Positions 1 to 8,533 of a stretch of DNA of 10,787 nucleotides are shown one piece after another. A model generated the notes under the pieces. The model was not told the origin of the DNA. It searched no databases and worked only from the letters and a program-made list of their open reading frames with translations. A program made the translations under genes and the position numbers. This DNA comes from Cyclostephanos tholiformis (lineage: Eukaryota > Bacillariophyta > Thalassiosirophyceae > Thalassiosirales > Thalassiosiraceae): assembly GCA_036939975.1 (NCBI GenBank), contig JALLPB010001196.1:1-10787 (forward strand). Direction: 5' to 3'. Within the stretch, counting starts at the first letter, position 1. Each line of letters begins with the position of its first letter.

Positions 1-3000
1 TGTGGATGGGCATATGGGTGCACCCTTACACTGTTACACCATTGTGGGTGGGAGTACCAGTGCAGGTGAGGGCCAAATTTTGGAAATTTGGCAGAAAAGG
101 GCAAGCTCAAATAACATCATGGTGTCATATGTGAGGCAGCACTCTACCCCAATCTGTATTTTACATCCATATTGGATATATTGAAAGTCTTTGAGTCACT
201 TCATATGCTGTGGATGGGCATATGGGTACACCCTTTCACTGTTACACTCTCACCTGTGCAGGTGAGGGTCAAATTTTGGAAAATTGGGTGTAAAGGTGAG
301 CTCAAATATCAGTATAGAAAGCATTTGAGTACCTTCATATGCTGTGGATGGACATATGGGTGCACCCTTACACACTTACACTATCAGTGTAGGTGGGGGC
401 CAAATTTTGGAAATTTGGGGGTATAGCAGTGCCCAAATAACATCATGGTGTCATGTTTGAGGCGGTAAACCACCCAAATCTGTATTTCACATCCATATTG
501 GATGTATGGAAAGTTTTTGAACATCTTCATATGCTGTGGATGGGCATATGGGTACACTGTCACACTCACACCTGTGCAGGTGGGGTCAAATTTTGGAAAA
601 TTGGGGGTAAGGTTTAGCTCAAATAACATCATGGTAACATGTTTGATGCTGTAAACCACCTCACTCTGCTTCTTACATTCATATTGGATGTATTGAAAAT
701 GTTTGAGCACCTTCATATGCTGTGGATGGGCATATGGGTGCACCCTTACACTGTTACACCATTGTGGGTGGGAGTCAAATTTTGGATAATTGGGGGTAAG
801 GGTGAGTCCAAATAACATCATGGTATCATGTTTGAGGCTGTAAACCACCCCACTCTGTATTTTACATCCATAATTGATATATTGAAAGTGTTTGAGCATC
901 TTCATATGCTGTGGATGGGTATGGGTGCACCCTTGCACAGTTATTCCTGTGCAGGTGGGGGCCAAGTTTTTGAAATTTGGCATAGGGGTGAGCCCAAATC
1001 ATATCATATCTCATGTTTGAGGCAGTAACCCAACCCACTCTGTATCTAACATCCATATTGGATGTATTGAAAGTGTGCAAATCCTTTCATATGCTGTGGA
1101 TGGGCATATGGGTGCACCCTTACACTATTACACCTACTGTGAAGGTGGGGGCCAATTTATTAATTCGGGATTAGGGCAGTGCCTAAACATCAAACATCAT
1201 CATGGTGAAAATGTCTGGAGGCTGTAAACTCTCCCACTCCGCTTCTTACATCCATACTTGATGTATTGAAAGTGTTTGAGCATCTTCATATGCTTTGGAT
1301 GGCCATATGGGTGTACCCTTTCACTTACACTGTTACACCTGTGCAGGTGGGGGTCAAATCTTCAAAATTGGGAGAGAATGCAGAGCCCAAATAACATCAT
1401 GGTGTCATATTTGAGGCTGTAAACCACCCCACTCTCCTCTTACATCCATAATGGATGTGTTGAAAGTGTTTGAGTCACTTTATATGCTGTGGATGGCCAT
1501 ATGGGGACACCCTTACACTGTTACACCGGTGCAGGTGGGGGCCAAATTTTGGAAATTAGGGGTAATGGTAAGCCCAAATAACATCATGGTGTAATGTTCA
1601 GAGGCTGTAAAGCACCCCACTCTGTATCTCACATCCATATTGATCTTGAATGTATTGATATTGAAAGTGTTGAGCACCTTCATATGCTGTGGATGAGCAT
1701 ATGGGTGCACCCTTACACTGTTACACCTGTGCCAGAGGGGGGCGAATTTGCAAAATTGTTGGTAAGGCAGAGCCCAAATAATACATCATGGTGTCATGTT
1801 TAAGGCTTTAAACCACCCCACTCTGCTCCTAACATCCATATTGGATGTATTGAAAGTGTTTGAGCACCTTCATATGCTATGGATGGGCCTATGGGTGCAC
1901 CCTTACATTGTTACACCTGTGCTGGTGGGGGCCAACATTGAAAAATTAGGGGTAAGGCATAGCCCAAATAACACATCATGGCGTCATGTCTTGAGGCTGT
2001 AAACCACTCCAATCTGCTTGTTAGATCCATATTGGACATATTGAAAGTGTTTGAGCACCTTCATATGCTGTGGGTGCACATATGGGTGCACCCTTACACT
2101 GTTACACCTGTGCCAGTGGGGGCCAATATTGCAAAATTAGGGGTAAGGCATAGCCCAAATAACACATCATGGTGTCATGTTTGAGGCTGTAAACCACCCC
2201 ATCTGCTTGTCAGATCCATATTGGATGTATTGAAAGTGTTTAAGCACCTTCATATGGTGTAGATGCGCTTATGGGTGCACCCTTACATTGTTACACCTGT
2301 GCCAGTGGAGGCCAATATTGAATAATCTTTGGTAAGGCAAAGCCCAAATAACACATCATGGTGTCATGGTTGAGGCTGTAAACCACCCCACTCTGCTCCT
2401 TACATCCATATTGAATGTATTGAAAGTGTTTGAGCACCTTCATATGCGGTGGATAGACATATGGGTGCACCCTTACACTGTTACACCTGTGCCGGTGGGG
2501 GCGAATTTGAATAATTGGTGGTAAGGTGGAGCCAAAATAACATCATGGTGTCATGTTTGAGGCTTTAAACCCCCCACTCTGCTCCTAACATCCATATTGG
2601 ATGTATCGAAAGTGTTTGAGCACCTTCATATGCTGTGGATGGGCCTATGGGTGCACCCTTACACTGTTTCACCTGTGCCAGTGGGGGCCAATTTTAACTT
2701 GGTGGTAAGGTAGAGCCAAAATAACATCATGGTGTCATGGTTGAGGCTGTAAACCACCTCACTCTGCTCCTTACATCCATATTGGATGTATTAAAAGTGT
2801 TTGAGCACCTTCATATGGTGTGGATGTGCATATGGGTTCACCCTTACGCTGTTACATCTGTGTCAGTGGGGGCCAATTGTTCATTAGAGGTGAGGTAGGA
2901 GCTCAAGTAACATCTGTGGTGTCATGTTTGAGGCTGTTATAAACCACCCCAATCTGCGTCTCAGATCAATTTTAGAAGTATTGAAGGTGTTTGAACACCT

Positions 3001-3190
3001 TCATATGCAGTCAAGGGGCATATGGGTGCATCCTTACACTGTTACATCCGTGCAAGTGGGCACCAAATTTCGGAAAATCATGGGTAAGGTGGAGCCCAAA
3101 TAACATCATAGTGTCATGGTTGAGGCTGTAAACCACCTTACTCTGAATGTCACATCTATTTTGAATGTAAATGAAGTGCTGGGGATGGGT
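1..3190. repeat. Satellite array, about 190-bp unit, about 17 copies
   Basis: A head-to-tail tandem repeat continues past the left window edge. Using the CATATG that opens each unit as a marker, units start near 202, 336, 528, 714, 903, 1088, 1287, 1481 (as TATATG), 1681, 1871, 2062, 2251, 2441, 2627, 2812 and 3002, with a truncated unit at position 1. Most steps are 185-200 bp. The 202-336 step is only 134 bp, so that unit carries an internal deletion of about 55 bp. Each unit contains several short dyads: two CATATG hexamers, GGGTGCACCC, CACCTGTGCAGGTG, CCAAATTTTGG and TACATCCATATTGGATGTA. Neighbouring units share private variants (for example AGATCCATATTGGA near 2024 and 2213), which is expected from unequal exchange. 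The rightmost unit is the most diverged, and homology fades near 3175-3190. Open frames inside the array are by-products of the period. No transposase or reverse transcriptase signature is visible. Confidence 0.95.
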
Positions 3191-3341
3191 CGATTGTGTT
3201 AATTGTAAAGATCAAGTGGAATGAGACTTGTTTGCAACCTGGTGCTCTAATTGGAATGAAGCATGCATGGAAAATTCATAGCAGTTAGGTATATTAAGAA
3301 AATATATGGGTTAAACCAATAATACACTCAAGTTAATTAGC

Positions 3342-3720
3342 AATGATAAAACCATCCATGTTTAGTCACTATCTGTGACAAACTATCTAGAAACCAATGA
3401 AAAACCAACAACTTTTCCTTGCACACCTGTCCCTAAATTGATGTTTTATGCACACAGTACAGGATTCAAGTATTTTTTTCTATTAAACTATCAAGACAAC
3501 ATATTCACACCTACTTGAGCTACCTATAACATGCAGAAATGATAAAAAACCATGATCAAGTTGCCAAGGATAACATACAACTAAAAAACCAGCAAAAACC
3601 AAGTACTTTTCCAATCACAAATCCCAGAATGCTACTTTGACATACCAAATAGGTAGGTTCTGGTCATTTTCTTTTAAATAAAACTTTCAGGATATTATAT
3701 TGGCACCTAGTAGAGCAGTT
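3342..3720. repeat. Two diverged direct copies spaced 196 bp
   Basis: Copy A (about 3342-3530) and copy B (about 3538-3720) align along their length at three anchors in the same order. AATGATAAAA followed by CCAT opens both. AAACC..AAAAACCAA..ACTTTTCC lies at 3391 and 3586. AAACT(A/T)TCA(A/G)GA, leading to CACCTA(C/G)T(T/A)GAGC, lies at 3485 and 3681. The spacing at the anchors is 195-196 bp. Similarity between the anchors is low, so the duplication is old. The sequence is not that of the adjacent satellite, although the spacing is close to the satellite period. I could not find a third clear copy. Confidence 0.55.
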
Positions 3721-4603
3721 TGGAACAATCAGAAGTGAATTTGAGACCATTTGAAAAATTACATTTTTATGGCCGAACCTCTAGTATGACATCAGGAGGA
3801 TATTGCTGGATGTCTTACCAAAAGCAGATAACTACTGAATTGACAACAATGGAAAGATGAACCAAGTGCAGAACCTTTGCAATTGGGTATGTGTTATGCA
3901 AAGAGCCAATATGCAAAGAGTGTTGGAAAGAGGGATACGAAAAGCATTAATAAATGAACAAATAAATAATTCTGTCAACTGACATGTGACCCAACCGACA
4001 AGCCTACCAATGTGAAACACAGAGGTACTGTAACTTCATCAATAATACTTCAATTTACACAATCTAAAGTGCAAAATGGATTGCCAAGACATGAAAGACC
4101 ATTTCTTTACTTGGAATCAGGCCAATTGGACCATTTTTGGGGAGATATCTATGGCTAAAATCAAAATTCACACTAAGCTCTCACCTAAGCAGGAAAGGGT
4201 TAAGCTTTTAAATCATTATAGTAACTCCCCAGATGTCAAAATATATCAAGAAGCATTATCATTGATAAACTCCACCACTCAACAATACCACAAGGCTTTT
4301 CTAATTCTAAGGTATATTAGAGACATGTTAGTAAATCTCCTTGATCCACAACTTTTAATAATGCAAATGACCATTTTTAGGAGATGATGCCTCAATCAAT
4401 ACACACTGGAGCACACCCATATCTAATAATAGGTTGTGATTCACACACATCACAAATTTGCATTAACCATTGTAGAATTGATCCCTAGGGCTAAAAAACT
4501 CATTACAAATTCCAAATTTTGTAATTTCCCAATACATGTTGCTACGTATTGGATTAGTGATTGTGATTGGACATTGCAAAACACAAATTTTTACATTTAC
4601 ACA

Positions 4604-4658
4604 TGTAAGAATAGTAGATGTCTTACAAAGATGTAGGAATAGTGCATCTCTTACAAGA
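4604..4658. repeat. Tandem duplication of a 27/28-bp unit
   Basis: The first copy (4604-4631) starts TGTAAGAATAGTAGATG and ends CTTACAAAGA. The second (4632-4658) starts TGTAGGAATAGTGCATC and ends CTTACAAGA. They abut directly. The first copy also contains a 6-bp inverted repeat, GTAAGA with TCTTAC. No coding role is evident. Confidence 0.6.
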
Positions 4659-5618
4659 ATGGCAATTTTTGTCCGTTGGCATTTTTTTGACAATGTACCT
4701 ATCTAACCCTATCTACCCTGTCACAAATCACAAATCACAAATTTGCAACTGTGACACACAAACACAAATAAGATATGGGTATGCTCCACTTTCACAAGAA
4801 GAGACAAATGTAAATTATGACAGGGGGTGGGGGTTAGGTCACTTTCTTCCTACATGCATGGGTTAGGAATTCTGGTTATCCTGAGGATTTCTGCAAGAGA
4901 ATGTGTGCAAGTACTACGATCCATATGGAAAAAAGACAGGAATATCATGAGTGAGATTCTGAGGAAAATTAATGAACTGGATTCCTCACGAAAGGAATTT
5001 TCCTTCTATGATTCCTGAATCCTGAAAAATAAATACAGAAACAGGAATGCTCACCCTAGTTGGTAGGCCAACTTTGGTGTCCAGCAATCCAGACCCATTT
5101 AGGATACACATAAGAAAGCTTTCTACATATATCTTCACTCTCCTATTATTATTGATTGTCATGTTTTGGCTGAATTCTCAAAGATGCCAGAGATTCCTGT
5201 TCTGATGGAAAACTTTTCAGATGGGTCATTCAGAATCTAGTCAGTACCCGATTAATACCATAAGAATCTTTAGCACTGCTCGTGATCATGTGAAGTGCTA
5301 GTATTGTCTACTACCACAAACACACAGAGGACCTGATGATCATTGTGGCACATCTACCATAGAACAAAGTGCTTGTGTGCACTAGAGTGAGCCTACACAC
5401 TAATGCTATCATCATCTGCAATGCAATTGTTGAAGACACTCCCCGTAGCAAGAAATTAATCCATTGATGATGCCAGTCATAGGCCAACAATTTCAATGGT
5501 ATTAGGCACAATACAAAACAACATAAGCACCGCAAACAATCAGGTTCTCCTCAGTTATCATGGGATGATGCATATTAGTGACTTTCTCTCCTCTCCCTTG
5601 TAATAATATCCTATATCT

Positions 5619-5624
5619 TTTATT
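5619..5624 (-). terminator. Possible polyadenylation signal for the SerRS gene
   Basis: The minus strand reads AATAAA here, about 41 nt past the synthetase stop codon. The position suits a canonical polyadenylation hexamer, but algal genes often lack a strict signal and the hexamer is common in AT-rich DNA. Confidence 0.3.
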
Positions 5625-5664
5625 TTGAATCAAGCATAATGTATGTCACATCATTCATAACAAT

Positions 5665-7353
5665 CTACTTCTTTTTCAATATCTCAAGCCCACCCATGTA
5701 TTTCCTCAAAACATCTGGCACCACCACATCTCCATTGGGAGTTTGATAATTCTCCAAAACAGCCACAAGTGTTCTACCCACTGCTAGTCCACTCCCATTA
5801 ATTGTATGGCAGAATGCTGGCTTTGGCTTCTTCACCTTTTTCATTTTCCCTTCCTTGGCTGATGCTTCGCTCTCTTTTAATTTTGCCTCTACCGGACGGT
5901 ACCTCAACGCCATCCTACGTGCCTGGAAATCTCCAGTGTTGGAGCAGGAACTAATCTCTCGGTATTCCTTGGTAGATGGCAACCACGCTTCCAAGTCATA
6001 GCAAAGCTGGGCACTGAACCCAATGTCACCAGAACAAAGCCTCATTCTACGGTATGGGATTTTCAACTCCTCCAAGCATTCCTCGGCATGTCGCGTGAGT
6101 TTATGATGTTCATCGTTGGAAGAGCCCGGGGTTGTGATTTTCACCAATTCAACCTTGTAGAATTGATGAGTGCGGATAAGTCCCCGCGTATCCCGACCAT
6201 AGCTTCCCGCCTCGGCGCGAAAGCAAGGCGTCAATGCGCAATAACTCAATGGCAGGTCCGACTCATCCAAAATTTGATTGGCATGCATGTTGGTCAATGG
6301 AACCTCGGCCGTGGGGATTAAGAACGCATCCTCGCCGTTGCACGTATGAGATTCGCGAACTATTTTAAAGAGATCCTCCTCGAATTTGGGCAATTGAGAC
6401 GTCCCCTCCAATGCGGAGCGAGATACTACCAACGGGGGGGACACTTCGATGTATCCCTTCTCCGAGGCCCGGTCGAGAAAGTAGGAGGATATGGCACGTT
6501 CCAACCGCGCCACTGATCCAGTGAGGCTGACGAATCGCGCCCCGGACATGCCAACGGCCGCATCCGCATTCCACCCCCCCAAATTGGTCGCGACGTCATC
6601 GTGCCACAATGGTTGAAAATCATCGGTCCATCCCAACTCCGTCGGCAAGGCGGTCACATCTCCCCACTGATGCACCATATCATTATCGCCATCGCTGGCG
6701 CCATCGGGTACAGAATCATCCAGCAAGTTGGGAAGGGACGCCAGCATTGCACTGATCTTGGATTCGATCTCACTCAATTCTATCTCGACAGAATTCGCTT
6801 CCTCTCCCGCGCGAGATGCATCCTCCTTCAAACGTACTATCTCATCGGTCTCCTCCCCTTTGCTCATACCCATCAACTTGCCAACCCGTCCCGAACACTC
6901 ATTCCTCTTTTTCAATGCCTCGTCTCGCTTTTGAATCAATGATACTCTGCCCGAGTTCAGATCGGAGATGCTCCTCGCGGCGTCCAGAGTCTCCCCTGAT
7001 GCGCGACGAGAGGTTAAATGAGAGAGGACGATGTCGAGATTATCAGAAAGGGAACGTGCGTCAAGGCTTGAGGGGAGAGCGACGCGAGAGAGGCGTTTGT
7101 TAATGAGCACCGGCGCGTTGGTGTCGGCGGTATCGGCGTCGGCACTGGCGGTGGAGTGAAGTAGGACAAAAAATGGATTGCGCCGCCGCGCTGCTGCCGT
7201 CATCCAACCAGAGGTGCTCGGACGGGAGAATGCCGATGCCACAAATATTATGCCTCCGCCGCGGCTCGAGAAGGAGGGGGCGGCGGCGGCGGCGGTGAAG
7301 AACATGACGGCACACTTCACGGCGGAGTTGGGTATGAGGTTGAGCTTGGGCAT
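5665..7353 (-). CDS. serS: Organellar (bacterial-type) seryl-tRNA synthetase, class II
   Basis: This single-exon gene encodes a 562-residue protein predicted to charge tRNA-Ser with serine inside an organelle. Residues 1 to about 90 are an Ala/Ser/Arg-rich presequence with an ASAF motif at 39-42, typical of diatom plastid import. About 100-210 is the long helical tRNA-binding arm. The class II core follows: motif 1 at 300-324 (SRSALEGTSQLPKF), TAEVPLTN at 348-355, motif 2 at 378-394 (FRAE through GLIR), SSCSNTGDFQ at 468-477, and motif 3 at 522-535 (GLAVGRTLVAVLEN). Bacterial SerRS is about 430 residues; the excess is the presequence plus a Lys-rich insert at about 488-512 before motif 3. The start at 7353 gives the longest frame. 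A second ATG (Met17, at 7303-7305) would place ASAF at residues 23-26, a more usual distance for a signal peptide. The family call is near certain; targeting is inferred. The upstream neighbour is divergent and also looks organelle-directed. Confidence 0.95.
   Translation of the reverse strand: MPKLNLIPNSAVKCAVMFFTAAAAAPSFSSRGGGIIFVASAFSRPSTSGWMTAAARRRNPFFVLLHSTASADADTADTNAPVLINKRLSRVALPSSLDARSLSDNLDIVLSHLTSRRASGETLDAARSISDLNSGRVSLIQKRDEALKKRNECSGRVGKLMGMSKGEETDEIVRLKEDASRAGEEANSVEIELSEIESKISAMLASLPNLLDDSVPDGASDGDNDMVHQWGDVTALPTELGWTDDFQPLWHDDVATNLGGWNADAAVGMSGARFVSLTGSVARLERAISSYFLDRASEKGYIEVSPPLVVSRSALEGTSQLPKFEEDLFKIVRESHTCNGEDAFLIPTAEVPLTNMHANQILDESDLPLSYCALTPCFRAEAGSYGRDTRGLIRTHQFYKVELVKITTPGSSNDEHHKLTRHAEECLEELKIPYRRMRLCSGDIGFSAQLCYDLEAWLPSTKEYREISSCSNTGDFQARRMALRYRPVEAKLKESEASAKEGKMKKVKKPKPAFCHTINGSGLAVGRTLVAVLENYQTPNGDVVVPDVLRKYMGGLEILKKK
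7279..7295. repeat. GGC trinucleotide microsatellite inside the SerRS presequence
   Basis: Five to six GGC triplets on the plus strand encode the Ala21-Ala25 run of the synthetase presequence on the minus strand. Length changes here would alter only the targeting peptide, not the enzyme. Confidence 0.7.
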
Positions 7354-7647
7354 GCTACTACTTTGGATTTCACCAACGAACCAAAATCGGACAGAGTAAA
7401 AAAATAATATTATGGTGATGGTTAATACTACCTACGATAGTCAGTTTTTATTGACCTTTTTTTCTGACGGACGGACGTGAATCTCTTCTATGATGTTGTG
7501 ACGCACATTCCACAACAATGTTTTGGCGGGAACTTCTCCTTACGAGATGATAATAATAGGAAAAACTCCTCAAACACCATAACCACCAACCATAACTTAC
7601 CTTTTAAACTAGGTAGTACCTCCATTGACATAATGGTCAACCCCCAG
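7354..7647. promoter_or_regulatory. Divergent promoter region between SerRS and lipoyl-like gene
   Basis: This stretch of about 290 bp separates the start codons of two divergent genes and must contain both 5' UTRs and promoters. The plus-strand frame of the downstream gene stays open back to an ATG at 7477, so part of this could be coding, but it has no recognisable features. Near 7465-7504 there is a cluster of TGACG-type words (TGACGG, GACGTGA, TGACGC at 7499-7504), the type of core bound by bZIP factors. No TATA box is convincing. The bidirectional role is inferred from layout alone. Confidence 0.45.
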
Positions 7648-8366
7648 ATGGCTCGCATGGCTAGCCGTTCATGCCACCTCTCAGTCAAAGTGTTAACGAC
7701 CGGTGGTCGTGGTGGTGTACGTAGATGCAAATATCGCGAAGAGTTTTCTATTACGACACAAACGGCACATCTTCCCCCTAAACTCTGCCGACCATGTATA
7801 ACTATCGAAAGAAATTCGTGCACCGAGAGGCGGCTGAGAAGATATATCAGTGGGAAGGGAAAGAATGTTAATGATGCTAGTGACATCGATCGAGCTAAGT
7901 TTACTCACGAAGTGAAAATCGAGGTGCCCGACGTAGGAGACGATATAGAATGTGAGTAATCCAGTCATACGTCTACAGTAATACATGTGGAAATTTTTGG
8001 ATTATCGAAGATGTGTATAACTTGTTCATCGTTTTAATATTTAGGTGTGATTCAAAAATGGCACAAGAAAGAAGGAGATCTGATAAAGCGAGATGAGGTG
8101 ATATGTGATATTAGGACTAAGGTAAATAACCATTCCTTCACGCCCAAAAAGGGAGAAGTTGGATGTCACAAGCACGGAAGACCGAGAACTTACACTTTCC
8201 TTCGCCTCCACAATAGCTCTTTACCTTTGGGATGTTGACCGATGATGATTATGATTCAATTATGGGGAAGATACTGATACAAGAGGAATCGGATCCGATT
8301 CGACCAGGGACTGTCATTTGCACAACATTTGACGAAGGACTTGGTAAAGAGGAAGAGGATAGGTAA
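7648..8366 (+). CDS. Small lipoyl/biotinyl-like domain protein, probably mitochondrial (three exons)
   Basis: Exons at 7648-7951, 8045-8121 and 8217-8366 join in frame to give 176 residues. Residues 1 to about 85 are rich in Arg, Ser and Thr and resemble a mitochondrial presequence. About 88-166 matches a lipoyl-type fold: VKIEVPDVGDDIE, then VIQKWHKKEGDLI, VICDIRTK, FTFGM, GKILIQEESDPIRPGTVI. The modified hairpin usually reads ETDKA; here it reads RTKLF. In an ungapped alignment Leu128 takes the lysine position, with Lys127 one residue early. The second intron interrupts exactly this hairpin. No E2 catalytic or subunit-binding domain follows, and the protein ends in an acidic tail (GKEEEDR). 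Starts at 7633, 7657 or 7477 are also possible. It could be an accessory lipoyl-like protein of a 2-oxoacid dehydrogenase or glycine cleavage system; the partner is unknown. The fold call is good, the function open. Confidence 0.75.
7952..8044 (+). other. Intron 1 of the lipoyl-like gene
   Basis: The donor GTGAGT follows GAA-T, and the acceptor TTTAG precedes GTGTGATT. This is 93 bp, phase 1. Splicing restores a Cys codon (T|GT) and joins two halves of the lipoyl-like domain. Retention gives a stop two codons in. Confidence 0.8.
8122..8216 (+). other. Intron 2 of the lipoyl-like gene
   Basis: The donor GTAAAT follows ACT-AAG, and the acceptor CAATAG precedes CTC-TTT. This is 95 bp, phase 0. 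Splicing moves translation into the frame that encodes FTFGM and the second half of the domain. Retention would instead run 38 unrelated residues to a stop at 8236-8238. Confidence 0.75.
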
Positions 8367-8533
8367 ATGAGGTTGAATAAGATATATTTATGGACGCAGA
8401 AACACACCGCATCATTCCTTGAAGACAGACCTGGCTTTGACACTTTATCATCACCCCGAATATCAATAGTTCGCTGCTGTCCTATTAACAACCATGACTA
8501 AAAATGCAATAACACATTCAAAGAATTATTTCT
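8367..8533. other. Convergent intergenic spacer
   Basis: The 167 bp between the stop codons of the lipoyl-like gene (plus) and the PFK-2/FBPase-2 gene (minus) must hold both 3' UTRs, which may overlap. No exact AATAAA is visible in the expected place for either gene; AATAAG at about 8376 on the plus strand is the nearest variant. Confidence 0.6.

Larger units (their letters stand above)
3191..5664. other. AT-rich gene-poor spacer between satellite and gene cluster
   Basis: About 2.5 kb of AT-rich sequence follows the satellite. Open frames are short (the longest is about 103 codons, at 4076-4387, plus strand). None shows a recognisable motif, and I found no convincing chain of exons. The stretch contains an old 196-bp-spaced duplication (3342-3720), a 27/28-bp tandem duplication (4604-4658) and a short CAAAT/ACAAA-rich simple patch near 4726-4767. 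I saw no tRNA-like B box, no long terminal repeats and no coherent transposon reading frame. It may be decayed mobile or repeat DNA, but that is inference only. Confidence 0.6.

Noticed and set aside
384..983. A 199-codon open frame on the minus strand
   Set aside because: It spans three satellite units whose lengths (192, 186, 189) are multiples of three, so the same stop-free stretch repeats. The protein is just a triplicated translation of the satellite.
1594..2184. Three similar frames of 68-69 codons on the plus strand resembling a small protein family
   Set aside because: Each begins in one satellite unit and ends in the next. Similarity follows the DNA repeat, with no coding-type bias or initiation context.
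1..3190. CRISPR-like array
   Set aside because: The repeated unit is about 190 bp and contiguous, with no unique spacers between conserved repeats, and the neighbouring genes are eukaryotic with introns.
4076..4387. A 103-codon plus-strand frame, fairly helical in composition
   Set aside because: No motif or relative recognised and the surroundings are AT-rich and non-coding in style. Length is within chance expectation for the region, so it is not listed as a gene.
5311..5535. A 74-codon minus-strand frame that might be a retrotransposon fragment
   Set aside because: I translated the other frames nearby and found no reverse transcriptase, RNase H or integrase motif.
6088..7103. Several plus-strand frames of 68-113 codons opposite the synthetase
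   Set aside because: They are antisense shadows of the GC-rich SerRS coding sequence, which has complete family motifs on the minus strand.
7477..7647. Translation of the lipoyl-like gene from the ATG at 7477
   Set aside because: The 57 added residues include acidic and Asn-rich sequence unlike a targeting peptide. The ATGs at 7633, 7648 and 7657 directly precede a typical Arg-rich presequence.
8047..8238. The lipoyl-like gene as a broken pseudogene ending at 8238
   Set aside because: Good GT-AG sites at 8122 and 8216 join the first half to an in-frame second half that completes the domain, so the gene reads as intact.
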